Assembly (NCBI GenBank): GCA_003416985.1
Contig: QVIN01000002.1
Coordinates: 186,001-250,000, forward strand
Reading direction: 5' to 3'
Length of the DNA stretch: 64,000 nt
DNA from: Duganella sp. BJB480
Lineage (GTDB): Bacteria; Pseudomonadota; Gammaproteobacteria; Burkholderiales; Burkholderiaceae_D
Position 1 is the stretch's first letter. Each line of letters starts with the position of its first letter. The translations under genes and the position numbers were made by a program. Of this stretch, positions 25,764 through 34,775 are shown one piece after another. Below the pieces are notes generated by a model. That model did no database searches. It was not told where the DNA came from and was given only the letters and a program-made list of their open reading frames with translations.

Positions 25764-26581
25764 GAGTTCGACGCGGTCTTGGCGGCCGGGGCGGCCTTAC
25801 ATTCCGGCTCTTTCTTGGCATCGGCCGCGCATAGGCGGGCCCGGCACTGCTCTTCGCCGGCGGCGTTGTACTGCTTGCAGGTCTTGAGCTGGTCGGCAGG
25901 CGTGCTGGTCTTCTTGACCGGCCCACGCGTCTGCAGATGCGCCATCAACGCGGTGATCAGCGTGACGTCGCTGTCCTGCTTGCCCTTCTCCTTTTCCTTG
26001 GCCGGCGCCTTTTGCGCCAGCTTGGCATTGTCCGGCTTGCGCTCAGGCTTGTGCTCGGCCTTGCGCTCGGGTTTGTGTTCCGCCTTGGCGATGTGCTGCG
26101 GCTTCGCCTGCGGCCGCTCCAGTGCTTGCTTGAGCTCGTCGCGGCCGGATGCCGGCTTGGCCGGCGCGGTCAGCATTTCCTTCAGCGATGGCAGCTTGCC
26201 GTCCGCCGGCCGGCTGGAAGGGGCCGCTTCTTCCAGGATCGCGGCGGTCGATACGTCGGACTCGGCCGGGCCGGGCGGCGCAGCAGTCACCGGCGCGTCC
26301 GTGGCAGCCGGAGCAGCCGCCACCGCCGGCGGCAAGCTGTCCTCGTCAGGCGTATTACTCATCCAGATCAGCGTGCCGCCGACGACGGCCAATACGCCCG
26401 CGCCCGCCGCTCCCCACACCAGCAAGCCGGAGCGCTTGCCGGCGGCCTTGGCCGGCGCGGCCGCGGTAGGTTTGCTGTCGAGCGTGCTCAATATGCGCTG
26501 GCGCTCGGCTTCCGCCTGCTGTTCCGATGAAAGAAGACTGGGCCTGCCCCCTTTCGAAGGGCGATCGTCTTGACGTTGCAA
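25760..26581 (-). CDS. Single-pass membrane protein upstream of vgrG, unknown function
   Basis: A 273-residue protein with no recognised domain. Residues 1-50 are cytoplasmic and polar, and a transmembrane segment covers about 52-72 (LLVWGAAGAGVLAVVGGTLI). It is followed by an Ala/Pro-rich linker, a lysine-rich stretch with EHKPERK repeated twice, and a C-terminal part with four cysteines (about residues 230-265) that could form disulfides. Topology would place the repeats and cysteines in the periplasm. The start is TTG 26581, six bases after AAGGAG. It is translationally coupled to vgrG (4 bp overlap) and opens that operon. A role at the cell envelope during VgrG-Tle1 delivery is inference only. 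Confidence 0.65.
   Translation of the reverse strand: MQRQDDRPSKGGRPSLLSSEQQAEAERQRILSTLDSKPTAAAPAKAAGKRSGLLVWGAAGAGVLAVVGGTLIWMSNTPDEDSLPPAVAAAPAATDAPVTAAPPGPAESDVSTAAILEEAAPSSRPADGKLPSLKEMLTAPAKPASGRDELKQALERPQAKPQHIAKAEHKPERKAEHKPERKPDNAKLAQKAPAKEKEKGKQDSDVTLITALMAHLQTRGPVKKTSTPADQLKTCKQYNAAGEEQCRARLCAADAKKEPECKAAPAAKTASNS
26041..26088. repeat. Two 24-bp tandem units inside the membrane-protein gene
   Basis: Units at 26041-26064 and 26065-26088 differ at a few positions and encode the doubled AEHKPERK stretch on the minus strand. In-frame length suggests expansion of a charged linker. Confidence 0.7.
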
Positions 26582-26787
26582 AATGTACTCCTTGTTAATT
26601 TCGCATTACTTTACGCGATTCAAGAAAAACACGACGCATATTACAAACTCAACCGTGCGCGCCCCGAAAATACGTCGTTTCACAGGGGGATTTCAATCGT
26701 GCGCTGGATTGTCATAACTGTAAGATATACTCAAAGCAATGCTTTAAGGATACTAATGATGCAACGTTCTGCTGGAGAGATGCTGTC

Positions 26788-27627
26788 GTGCTGATACTGG
26801 CCATCGCACTCTATTTCGTCCTGGCCTGCCTGATCAGCTGGATGGTGCTGTTTCCGGCCGGGCGCGAATTCGTGCTCAACGCGCTGGCGGGGGCCAGCCA
26901 GCGGCTGCAGCAGCGGGTCGGCCGCATCGCCCAGCGCCGCCAGCAGGAAGCCAGCGCCCTGGGCCGCAGCGGACGCGCCTCGGCGGGCGAGATCGGCGCC
27001 TTCCTGCGGCAACATTATGTGCTGTGCCTGGGCGGAACCGCGCTGATCTGCATTCCGCCGCTGCTGGCGCTGCTGATGAGCACCAAGAACACGCTGAGCG
27101 GCTTCGAGACCTCGACCAGGGAAGTCAACACCCAGGTCGCCGATCTGCTGCAGGGCGAGCAGCTGGTGCCGCCGCCGCCGTTGCCGCCGCTGGTGTTCGC
27201 GTCGGCCGAAGTGGCGCTGGAGCGGCCGATGCTGGTATCGGCCAGCCGCGACTGGGCCTTGATGGACGCGGCCTACGCGCAGCGGCTGCTGATGGCCTTC
27301 AAGATCATGAAGGAAAAGCACGGCTACGACATGGCGATCCTGGAAGGCTACCGCAGCCCGGAACGCCAGAACGCGCTGGCGGCGATGGGACCGAACGTCA
27401 CCAACGCGGCCGCGTTCCAGAGCTGGCACCAATACGGCCTGGCCGCCGACTGCGCCTTCCTGCGCGACGGCAAGCTGGTGATCTCCGAAAAAGATCCGTG
27501 GGCCATGCGCGGCTACCAGCTCTACGGCGAAGTGGCCGAGTCGCTGGGCCTGACCTGGGGCGGACGTTGGAAGATGATGGATTTCGGGCATACGGAACTG
27601 CGCATGCCCGGTGTGATGAGACGATAA
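26788..27627 (+). CDS. Membrane-anchored M15 peptidase in T6SS locus (TagX-like)
   Basis: A 279-residue protein with two N-terminal membrane segments (about 1-22 and 78-98) and a C-terminal VanY/M15 peptidase domain. Zinc ligands are H214 and D221 (SWHQYGLAAD) and H268 (DFGHTEL), with the upstream EGYRSPERQ motif. M15 enzymes cut peptidoglycan stem peptides. In Acinetobacter an M15-type enzyme, TagX, is encoded in the T6SS cluster and is thought to open the wall for apparatus assembly; the same role is inferred here. The start is GTG 26788 with GGAGAG upstream. It is the first gene of the tssM-tssA operon, divergent from the vgrG-tle1 operon. Confidence 0.85.
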   Translation: MLILAIALYFVLACLISWMVLFPAGREFVLNALAGASQRLQQRVGRIAQRRQQEASALGRSGRASAGEIGAFLRQHYVLCLGGTALICIPPLLALLMSTKNTLSGFETSTREVNTQVADLLQGEQLVPPPPLPPLVFASAEVALERPMLVSASRDWALMDAAYAQRLLMAFKIMKEKHGYDMAILEGYRSPERQNALAAMGPNVTNAAAFQSWHQYGLAADCAFLRDGKLVISEKDPWAMRGYQLYGEVAESLGLTWGGRWKMMDFGHTELRMPGVMRR

Positions 27628-27640
27628 GGTACGGGCGAAG

Positions 27641-29044
27641 ATGGCGGCATGGCTTAAAAATTTGATGACAATGATGCTGGCGTTCGGCGCCAGCTGGCTC
27701 GGCGCGGTCTGGTTCTGGCGCTCGAACAACCGCGTGCCGGCCACCGACGACCTGGTGCTGTACCTGTTGGTGCTGCCCCTGGCGTTGCTGGCCGCGTTCT
27801 GGCTGGGGCGGAAAATCTACAACGGCATCAGCGCTCCCGCCGCCGCCGCGACATCCACCGTCGCCGCGCAATCCGAGGCGCCGGCCGCGCCGGCGCGCGG
27901 TCCAACGCTGTCGCTGGTGGCCGCCGCCGTGCGCGCGCCGCATGGCGCCTCACCCGCAGAACTGAGCGCCACGCTGGCCGAAAACAAGGCCCGTCCCGCG
28001 CTGGACCCGGAACTCAACGACGCCTACGGCTACCCCGTCATGAGCGCCCGCGTCGCCGACATCGACGCCGACGCCACCCGCACCGAGATGTCGGACTGGC
28101 TGGCGGCGAACCACACGGCGCCCCACTTCAGCGACGAACAATGGCGCGCGCTCAGCGCCGGCAGCGAAGTGGTGGTCGAATTGAGCGCCTATCTTGGCGC
28201 CCATCCGCTGCTGGAGCTCCACGCCGGACAGGTGGCCCGCCGCGAGCCCCTGTCGCTGCCGATGCTGCAACTGCAGCCGGTATGGCAGGCCGACTGGCAG
28301 CCGGAGCACCGCCAGGCCGCCGCACTCTGGTTCCGCCACCTGGTGACTCAATCCGGCTGGCCCGAAGACCGCATCGCCGTCGCCCTCGAACGCGGCCCCC
28401 TGGACACCGAAGCCGGTACCGTGCTGGCACGGCTGCTGTCGAACGAACCGCCGGCGCTCGCCATGATCGTCACCTGCGGTTCGCACCTCGGCACCGGCAG
28501 CGTCGAAAGGCTGGAGAACGGCGGCGCGCTATTCAACGCCAACCAGCCGCAAGGCCAGATCCCCGGCGAGGGTGCGGCCGGCCTGCTGCTGACCGACGCC
28601 CTCCAAGCGACGCTGCTGGGGACCGGCGGCGAGCAGCCGCAATTGCTGGCCGTGAGCAGCGGACGCCGGCCCCATTCCGCCGACGAATCCAAGCGCGCCA
28701 ACGCCGAACTTCTGCAGGAACTCAGCGCCAAGGCGCTGCAAGGCGCGGGCCGCGAAGCATCGGCCATCGCCTTGATCAGCGCCGACACCGACCACCGCAC
28801 CAGCCGCGTCATGGAGCTGATGGGCGTCGCGTCGGAAGCGACTCCGCAACTCGATCCCGGCGTCGACATCTTCAGCGTCGGCGCCAGCTGCGGCAATTGC
28901 GGCGCCGTCACCTGGTTGACCGCGCTGGCGGTGGCGCGGCAGGAAGCGGAAAGCCGCAAAGCCGTCATCCTCTGCATCAGTAACCTGGACCCGTTCCGGC
29001 GCGATGTCGCCGTCATCGGTCCTGCCGCAGCCGTACCTGTTTGA
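27641..29044 (+). CDS. Membrane-anchored degenerate ketosynthase-like protein of the T6SS locus
   Basis: A 467-residue protein with two N-terminal hydrophobic segments (about 8-27 and 38-56), an Ala/Pro linker and a soluble part. Two stretches match the C-terminal half of beta-ketoacyl-ACP synthases: ALFNANQPQGQIPGEGAAGL (compare RPFD...GEGA) and FSVGASCGNCGAVTWLTALA (compare K...GHxxGAAGA). The catalytic histidine of the GH motif is serine here, and I see no classical active-site cysteine motif. It therefore looks like a non-catalytic thiolase-fold protein. It sits 13 bp after the M15 peptidase and 29 bp before tssM, so it belongs to the T6SS operon; its function is unknown. Confidence 0.6.
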   Translation: MAAWLKNLMTMMLAFGASWLGAVWFWRSNNRVPATDDLVLYLLVLPLALLAAFWLGRKIYNGISAPAAAATSTVAAQSEAPAAPARGPTLSLVAAAVRAPHGASPAELSATLAENKARPALDPELNDAYGYPVMSARVADIDADATRTEMSDWLAANHTAPHFSDEQWRALSAGSEVVVELSAYLGAHPLLELHAGQVARREPLSLPMLQLQPVWQADWQPEHRQAAALWFRHLVTQSGWPEDRIAVALERGPLDTEAGTVLARLLSNEPPALAMIVTCGSHLGTGSVERLENGGALFNANQPQGQIPGEGAAGLLLTDALQATLLGTGGEQPQLLAVSSGRRPHSADESKRANAELLQELSAKALQGAGREASAIALISADTDHRTSRVMELMGVASEATPQLDPGVDIFSVGASCGNCGAVTWLTALAVARQEAESRKAVILCISNLDPFRRDVAVIGPAAAVPV

Positions 29045-29073
29045 TTTTCCCGATTTTTCCTAGAGCCCCAATC

Positions 29074-32000
29074 ATGATGCAAAAAACCTGGCAATTCCTG
29101 ACGTCCCGCAACAGCCTGATTGTGATCGGCTGGGTGGCCTTCGCCGCCTGTTTGCTGATCGCGTCCGCCATCTTCGAATGGCCGGCCAGCGTCGCGTGGA
29201 CCGTGCTGGCGATCGCAATGCTGTTCGGCGCCATCGTCTGGCTGTGGCGCCGCCGGCGCAAGCAGCGCGCCGCAGCCCAACTAGGCGACATGCTGGAACA
29301 GCAGGTCAACAAAGCCCCCGCCAAGACCGACCCGGCCCAGCGCCAGGAAACGGACGTGATCCGCAAGCGCCTGCTGGACGCCATCGCCACCATCAAGGGC
29401 TCGAAGATCGGCCAGTTCTCCGGCAACGCCGCGCTGTACGAACTGCCGTGGTACATGGTCATCGGCAATCCGGCCGCCGGCAAGAGCACGGCGATCGCCA
29501 GCTCCGGCCTGCAGTTCCCGTTCGCCGACACCAAGATCGTGCAAGGTGTGGGCGGCACCCGCAATTGCGACTGGTTCTTCACCACCGACGGCATCCTGCT
29601 CGATACGGCCGGCCGCTACTCGGTGGTCGACGAGGACCGTGGCGAGTGGTTCGGCTTCCTCGACTTGCTCAAAAAATACCGCAAGAAAGCGCCGATCAAT
29701 GGCGTCATCATCGCCGTCAGCGTCGCAGAACTGACGCGCAACCGGCCTGAATTCGCCATCAACCTGGCCAAGAACCTGCGCCAGCGCGTGCAGGAACTGA
29801 CCGAGCGCCTCGAAGTCCACGCGCCGGTGTACGTGGTCTTCACCAAGGCCGACCTGATCACCGGCTTCAACGAATTCTTCCAGGACGCCGAACGCGGCGA
29901 ACGCGATAAGATCTGGGGCGCCACCCTGCCCTACAGCCAGTCCACCACCAGCGAGCAGATACTCGACCAGTTCGACGCCCGTTTCGATGAACTGTACGAC
30001 GGCCTGAAAGACCTGAGCCAGGCCAACATGGCCCTGCAATGGCGCGAGCGCATGCCATCCGGCGTGTTCACCTTCCCGCTGGAATTCAGCTCGATCAAAC
30101 CGTCGCTGCGCGCCTTCATCGCCACGCTGTTCGAGGAGAACCCGTTCCAGTTCAAGCCCGTATTCCGCGGCTTCTACTTCACCAGCGCCCTGCAGGAAGG
30201 CGAATCCGTCTCCGCCTCCTCGCACCGCGTGGCGCAGCGCTTCGACCTGAAACTGCAGCCGCAGGAACACGAGGAAACCCACCAGCAGCAGGGCTACTTC
30301 CTGCTTAACCTGTTCCGCAAAGTGATCTTCGCGGACAAGGACCTGGTCGCGCAATACGCCAGCCCCGCCAAGACGCGCATGCGCTACGCCGCCTTCTTCG
30401 CCGCCACCGCCTTCGTCGGCCTGGCGCTGGCCGGCTGGAGCTGGTCCTACATGAACAACCGCCAGCTGGTCGCCAACGTGCAGGCGGACCTGGACCAGGC
30501 CATCAAGGTGCAGCAGAACCGCATGGACCTGCAATCGCGCTTCCAGGCGCTGGAGATCCTGCAGGACCGCATCGAACAGCTGGACAGCTATCGCGAACAC
30601 CGCCCGCTGTCGCTGGGCCTGGGCCTGTACCAGGGCGACCTGCTCGACCGCAAGCTGCGCGAGGAATACTTCGCCGGCGTGCGCGAGGTGATGCTCAAGC
30701 CAGTCGGCCAGTCGCTGGAAGCCTTCCTCGGGGAAGTCAACAGCGGCGCGGCGCAGCTGCAGCCGATGTCCAAGCCGGTGACGGCTGCGGCAGCCGGCGC
30801 GCCAGCTGCCGACGCCACGGCCGCCGCACCGGTCAACAACGGCGCCACGCAGTTCAAGGACTCGTCGCCTGCCAACGCGGAAGACGCCTACAACGCGCTG
30901 AAAACCTACCTGATGTTGAGCGACAAGTCGCGCGCCGAAGCCGGCCACCTGAACGACCAGCTGACCCGCTTCTGGCGCGTCTGGCTGGACGGGAACCGTG
31001 GCGCCATGCCGCGCGAGCAGATGATACGCAGCGCCGAGCGCATGATCTCCTTCTACCTTGCGCAGATCAACGACACCTCCTGGCCGCAGATCGACGGCAA
31101 ACTGGCGCTGGTCGACCAGACCCGCGACAACCTGCGCCGCGTGGTGCGCGGCATGCCCGCGCGTGAACGCGTCTACGCCGACGTCAAGGCCCGCGCCGCA
31201 ACCCGCTTCCCATCGATGACGGTCGCCCGCATCGTCGGCGAGCAGGACAAGGAACTGGTACTGGGCAGCTACGCCATTCCGGGCAGCTTCACCCGCCAGG
31301 CTTGGGAGGGCTTCGTACAGGAAGCCTTCCGCGACGCGGCCAACCGCGAAATGCAAAGCGCCGACTGGGTGCTGAAAACCTCGTCCAAGGACGACCTGAC
31401 ATTGGAAGGCAGCCCGGAACAGATCCAGAAGTCGCTGGTTGAGCTGTACAAGAACGACTACGCCAAGGAATGGGAGAAGTTCGTGCAGGGCGTAACCATC
31501 CGCGACCTGCAGACCTTCGAGAACGCCGCCGCCGCGATGAACCGCCTGGGCGATCCGCAAACCTCGCCGCTGAACAAGCTGGTGACGACCGTCTACGAGC
31601 AAACCTCGTGGGACAATCCGTCGCTGCTGGACGCCGGCCTGCAACGCGCACAACGCGGCGTCACCGGCTGGTTCCGCGAAACCATCCTGCGCCAGAAGCC
31701 ATCGCAGATCAACATCAACGTCGCCAGCACCGGCAGCACGCCGAACGCGCCGCTGCCGCTGGGCCCCGTCGGACGCGAGTTCTCCGGCGTGGCGCGCCTG
31801 GTCGTCGCCAAGGACAGGGACACGTCGCTGATGCGTGGCTACGTCGAACAGATGTCCAAGCTGCGCACCCGCTTCAACCAGATCAAGAACCAGGGCGACC
31901 CGGGCCCCGGCGCCAAGCAGCTGATGCAGCAGACGCTGGACGGCACCGGCTCCGAACTGGCCGACGCCCTCAAATACGTCGATGAACAAATGCTGATCGG

Positions 32001-32973
32001 GATGACCGATGCACAGAAACTGGCGATCCGCCCTATCCTCGTGCGTCCGCTGATGCAGACCTTCGCCGTCATCGTCAAGCCGACCGAAGCCGAAATCGAC
32101 AAAGTCTGGGCCGCGCAAGTGCTGCAACCGTTCAGCAAGAACCTGGCGCTGAAGTATCCATTCGCGACCGAATCGCGGGCGGAAGCCAGCAACGCCGAAA
32201 TCGGCGAGATCTTCGGCCCGGACGGTGCCATCGCCAAATTCTTCAACACCACCATCGGCCCGCTGGTCGTGCGCCGTGGCGACTCGCTGAGCGCCAAGAC
32301 CTGGGCCGACATGGGCGTCAACCTGGCGCCGCCAGTGGTGGCGGCCTTCCCGAACTGGATAGCGCCGCTGTCGGCGGCCGGTGTCGCCAACACCGCCGCA
32401 TCCAGCGGCGGCGAGGCGCAAACCAAGTTCGACCTGCAGGCGCTGAGCGCCACCGGCGCCACCGAGTTCACCATCGAAATCGACGGCCAGTCGCTGCGCT
32501 GGCGCGGCCAACCGCAGCCGTGGGTACACATGGCCTGGCCGAATCCGCAGGGCGTGCCCGGCTCGAAGATCACCGCCATCACGCCGGAAGGCCGCAACGT
32601 CGTGCTGCTCAACGAGCCTGGCCATTTCGGCCTGAAGAAAATGATCGACGCCGCCAACCGCAAACGCAAGGACAATGGCGCATTTGAACTGAGCTGGGAC
32701 AACGCCGGCGTGGTCGTCACCGCCAACCTGAAAATCGTGGCCACCGAACAGGCGCCCGCACCGCAACCCGTGCAGGCCGCACAAGGCTTCAAGCGCCTGC
32801 GCCTGCCGGAGTCGATCATCGCCACGGCGCCGGCGCCCGTTTCCGCACCGGCTGCGCCGAGTGCACCATCGGCGCCGGCGCCAGCGCCCGTCCCGGCGGG
32901 CACGGTCGCGCCCAAACCCACGGCGCCGCCGACACGCACCGCGGCGGCGGCCACCATGGGAGCCGCTCAATGA
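29074..32973 (+). CDS. tssM: TssM (IcmF) inner-membrane T6SS core protein
   Basis: A 1299-residue IcmF-family protein with TM helices at about 13-33, 40-58 and 436-458. The cytoplasmic NTPase domain has Walker A GNPAAGKST (131-139, K137) and DTAGR (D177). A large periplasmic part follows, ending in a proline/alanine-rich tail. TssM forms the membrane complex with TssL and, in many systems, TssJ. The length is normal. ATG 29074 is chosen; an in-frame TTG at 29041 would overlap the previous gene. The stop overlaps tagF as ATGA. Confidence 0.96.
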   Translation: MMQKTWQFLTSRNSLIVIGWVAFAACLLIASAIFEWPASVAWTVLAIAMLFGAIVWLWRRRRKQRAAAQLGDMLEQQVNKAPAKTDPAQRQETDVIRKRLLDAIATIKGSKIGQFSGNAALYELPWYMVIGNPAAGKSTAIASSGLQFPFADTKIVQGVGGTRNCDWFFTTDGILLDTAGRYSVVDEDRGEWFGFLDLLKKYRKKAPINGVIIAVSVAELTRNRPEFAINLAKNLRQRVQELTERLEVHAPVYVVFTKADLITGFNEFFQDAERGERDKIWGATLPYSQSTTSEQILDQFDARFDELYDGLKDLSQANMALQWRERMPSGVFTFPLEFSSIKPSLRAFIATLFEENPFQFKPVFRGFYFTSALQEGESVSASSHRVAQRFDLKLQPQEHEETHQQQGYFLLNLFRKVIFADKDLVAQYASPAKTRMRYAAFFAATAFVGLALAGWSWSYMNNRQLVANVQADLDQAIKVQQNRMDLQSRFQALEILQDRIEQLDSYREHRPLSLGLGLYQGDLLDRKLREEYFAGVREVMLKPVGQSLEAFLGEVNSGAAQLQPMSKPVTAAAAGAPAADATAAAPVNNGATQFKDSSPANAEDAYNALKTYLMLSDKSRAEAGHLNDQLTRFWRVWLDGNRGAMPREQMIRSAERMISFYLAQINDTSWPQIDGKLALVDQTRDNLRRVVRGMPARERVYADVKARAATRFPSMTVARIVGEQDKELVLGSYAIPGSFTRQAWEGFVQEAFRDAANREMQSADWVLKTSSKDDLTLEGSPEQIQKSLVELYKNDYAKEWEKFVQGVTIRDLQTFENAAAAMNRLGDPQTSPLNKLVTTVYEQTSWDNPSLLDAGLQRAQRGVTGWFRETILRQKPSQININVASTGSTPNAPLPLGPVGREFSGVARLVVAKDRDTSLMRGYVEQMSKLRTRFNQIKNQGDPGPGAKQLMQQTLDGTGSELADALKYVDEQMLIGMTDAQKLAIRPILVRPLMQTFAVIVKPTEAEIDKVWAAQVLQPFSKNLALKYPFATESRAEASNAEIGEIFGPDGAIAKFFNTTIGPLVVRRGDSLSAKTWADMGVNLAPPVVAAFPNWIAPLSAAGVANTAASSGGEAQTKFDLQALSATGATEFTIEIDGQSLRWRGQPQPWVHMAWPNPQGVPGSKITAITPEGRNVVLLNEPGHFGLKKMIDAANRKRKDNGAFELSWDNAGVVVTANLKIVATEQAPAPQPVQAAQGFKRLRLPESIIATAPAPVSAPAAPSAPSAPAPAPVPAGTVAPKPTAPPTRTAAAATMGAAQ

Positions 32974-33956
32974 GCCGGGGCGTTACTCCGATCAGCGTCG
33001 GCTACTTCGGCAAGATTCCAACCCGGGGCGATTTCGTCAAGGGCAGCGACAGCCCGGCCCTGATCAAGGTGCTGGACGACTGGCTGTCGCACGCGATGGA
33101 CCTGCTAAGCACAGACGCCCGCTGGAAGCTGAACTACGACGCCGCCGCACCGCTGCATTTCGCCTTCGTCGGTCCACGCCGCCGGCACGCCATCGCCGGC
33201 CACATCGTCGCCAGCAGCGACCAGTCCAGCCGCCGCTATCCCTTCCTGATGATGGGATCGATGGAGGTCAGCGAACCCACGGCGTTCGTGGAGAACGCGC
33301 CGCTGGTGCTGACACGCATGTGGAACCGCCTTGAAGCGCTGACCGCCGGCGTGCGCGAAGCCAGCGACCCGACACTGCCGCTGCAAAGCGCCGCCAACCA
33401 CATGATCGAACTCGATCTGCGCGCGGCCGCCTACGATGCGGCCTTCGAGGACTTCCTCGAACTGCAAACCGTGGGCGCGCTCGACGCGATGCTGGCGCAG
33501 ACCGGCTTCAAAGGCACTGCGCGGCAAATCCTGCTGGCGCTGGGTATGCTGCTGCAACCGGTCATGGCCAGCAGCTCCAGCCGCCTGGAAAAGAGCCTGC
33601 TGCTGCCGCTGCCGACCGATCCGATGTACCGCAACCTGGTCGCGGCGTTCTGGATGCACCTGATTACGCCGTTCCTGGCGCGCGCCGATTTCGAGCTGGC
33701 GCTGTTCGTCACCCGTATCGACCAGAGGCCGGCGATGATCGTGGGCTTCAGCGGCGCGTCGGCTCAAACGCTGCGCGCCATCGTCGATCCGCAAGCCGGA
33801 TTCGATCATCACATCGACTTCGAACAACTGGATTGGGTGGAGGAGCAGATCGATTCCGACTACGGCATCAAGAAGCTGTCCACCTACCTGGCGCAAGCCA
33901 ACCTGTCACTCAAGTCCGCGCTGGATTCCGTCGGCGCGGCGTTTATCGGAACCTGA
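32970..33956 (+). CDS. tagF: TagF-type T6SS accessory protein (BMA_A0400 family)
   Basis: A 328-residue cytoplasmic protein beginning with the family signature ISVGYFGKIPTRGDFVK and followed by the conserved HFAFVGPRRRHAIAGHIVAS segment. TagF proteins modulate T6SS assembly after translation, as a repressor in Pseudomonas and Agrobacterium. Here the phosphatase domain fused in some homologues is missing; it is the stand-alone form. It overlaps tssM by 4 bp and is followed 2 bp later by the OmpA-like gene. Confidence 0.92.
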   Translation: MSRGVTPISVGYFGKIPTRGDFVKGSDSPALIKVLDDWLSHAMDLLSTDARWKLNYDAAAPLHFAFVGPRRRHAIAGHIVASSDQSSRRYPFLMMGSMEVSEPTAFVENAPLVLTRMWNRLEALTAGVREASDPTLPLQSAANHMIELDLRAAAYDAAFEDFLELQTVGALDAMLAQTGFKGTARQILLALGMLLQPVMASSSSRLEKSLLLPLPTDPMYRNLVAAFWMHLITPFLARADFELALFVTRIDQRPAMIVGFSGASAQTLRAIVDPQAGFDHHIDFEQLDWVEEQIDSDYGIKKLSTYLAQANLSLKSALDSVGAAFIGT

Positions 33957-33958
33957 TC

Positions 33959-34759
33959 ATGCGCTCTAACAAATTGATAGCCAACGCCCTGCTGACCGCC
34001 CTGTGCGCGCTCGGCGCCGCCGGCGCCGGTGCCCAGAACCCCGGCCTGGCGCCCGCCGCGCCCGAACCGGGCCAGGTGCTGGCCAGCGGCACCGTGCCGG
34101 ACGAAGGCAGCAAGGCCGCCGTGCTGGCCAAGCTGCGCGAAGTCTATGGCGCCGACAAGGTGGTCGACCAGATCGCCATCGGGCCGGTCGCCATGCCGGC
34201 CAACTGGAACGGCTACGTACAAAAACTGATCACCCCGGACCTGAAGCAGATCAGCCGCGGCCAGCTCAAGATCGACGGCAGCAATGTCAGCCTGCGCGGC
34301 GAGGTCGCCAACGAAGCGCAGCGCCAGCGCATCGCCAGCAATGTCGCCACCAGCCTCAATCCGACCTACACCGTCAACAACGGCCTGCGCGTATCGGCCG
34401 CCGACCAAAGCATCCTCGATAGCACGCTGGCCAACCGCACCGTGGAATTCGAAAGCGGCAAGGCCACGTTGACGCCGGCCGGCAAGGCCATCCTGGACGA
34501 GATGCTGGCCGCGCTGCTCAAGCTCAAAGGGCGCAAGGTCGAGATCATCGGCCACACCGACAGCGCCGGCCTGCGCGCCACCAACCTTGGCCTGAGCCAG
34601 GCGCGCGCGGAGACCGTCAAGGCCTACTTCTCAAGCCACGGCCTGAATGGCGACCTGCTGACCGCCAGCGGCCAAGGCCCCGACCGCCCAATCGCCAGCA
34701 ACGACAGCGCGGATGGACGCGCACGCAACCGCCGTATCGAGTTCCGAATGGCCCAATAA
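33959..34759 (+). CDS. Exported BON-OmpA protein of the T6SS locus
   Basis: A 266-residue protein with a signal peptide (residues 1-25, AGAGAQ). A BON-like domain covers about 95-150, with LKIDGSNVSLRGEVANEAQR, and a C-terminal OmpA domain follows. The OmpA part carries HTDSAGLRATNLGLSQARA, with the aspartate and arginine that bind diaminopimelate in peptidoglycan. The short TssL of this locus has no peptidoglycan-binding domain, so this protein may anchor the apparatus to the wall (TagL/TagN-like). It lies between tagF and tssA with 2 and 16 bp spacing. Confidence 0.87.
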   Translation: MRSNKLIANALLTALCALGAAGAGAQNPGLAPAAPEPGQVLASGTVPDEGSKAAVLAKLREVYGADKVVDQIAIGPVAMPANWNGYVQKLITPDLKQISRGQLKIDGSNVSLRGEVANEAQRQRIASNVATSLNPTYTVNNGLRVSAADQSILDSTLANRTVEFESGKATLTPAGKAILDEMLAALLKLKGRKVEIIGHTDSAGLRATNLGLSQARAETVKAYFSSHGLNGDLLTASGQGPDRPIASNDSADGRARNRRIEFRMAQ

Positions 34760-34775
34760 TCAAAAAGAGGACATC

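Noticed and set aside
23025..26573. 1182-codon plus-strand open frame opposite vgrG
   Set aside because: Low-complexity Arg/His/Ala/Gln translation; the VgrG and membrane-protein genes on the other strand have clear domains.
26582..26787. Possible promoter with TATACT at 26726-26731 between the divergent vgrG and M15 operons
   Set aside because: No acceptable -35 box at the right distance; the region must contain promoters but I cannot place them.
29281..32970. 1229-codon minus-strand open frame opposite tssM
   Set aside because: Antisense shadow of tssM with no recognisable motif.
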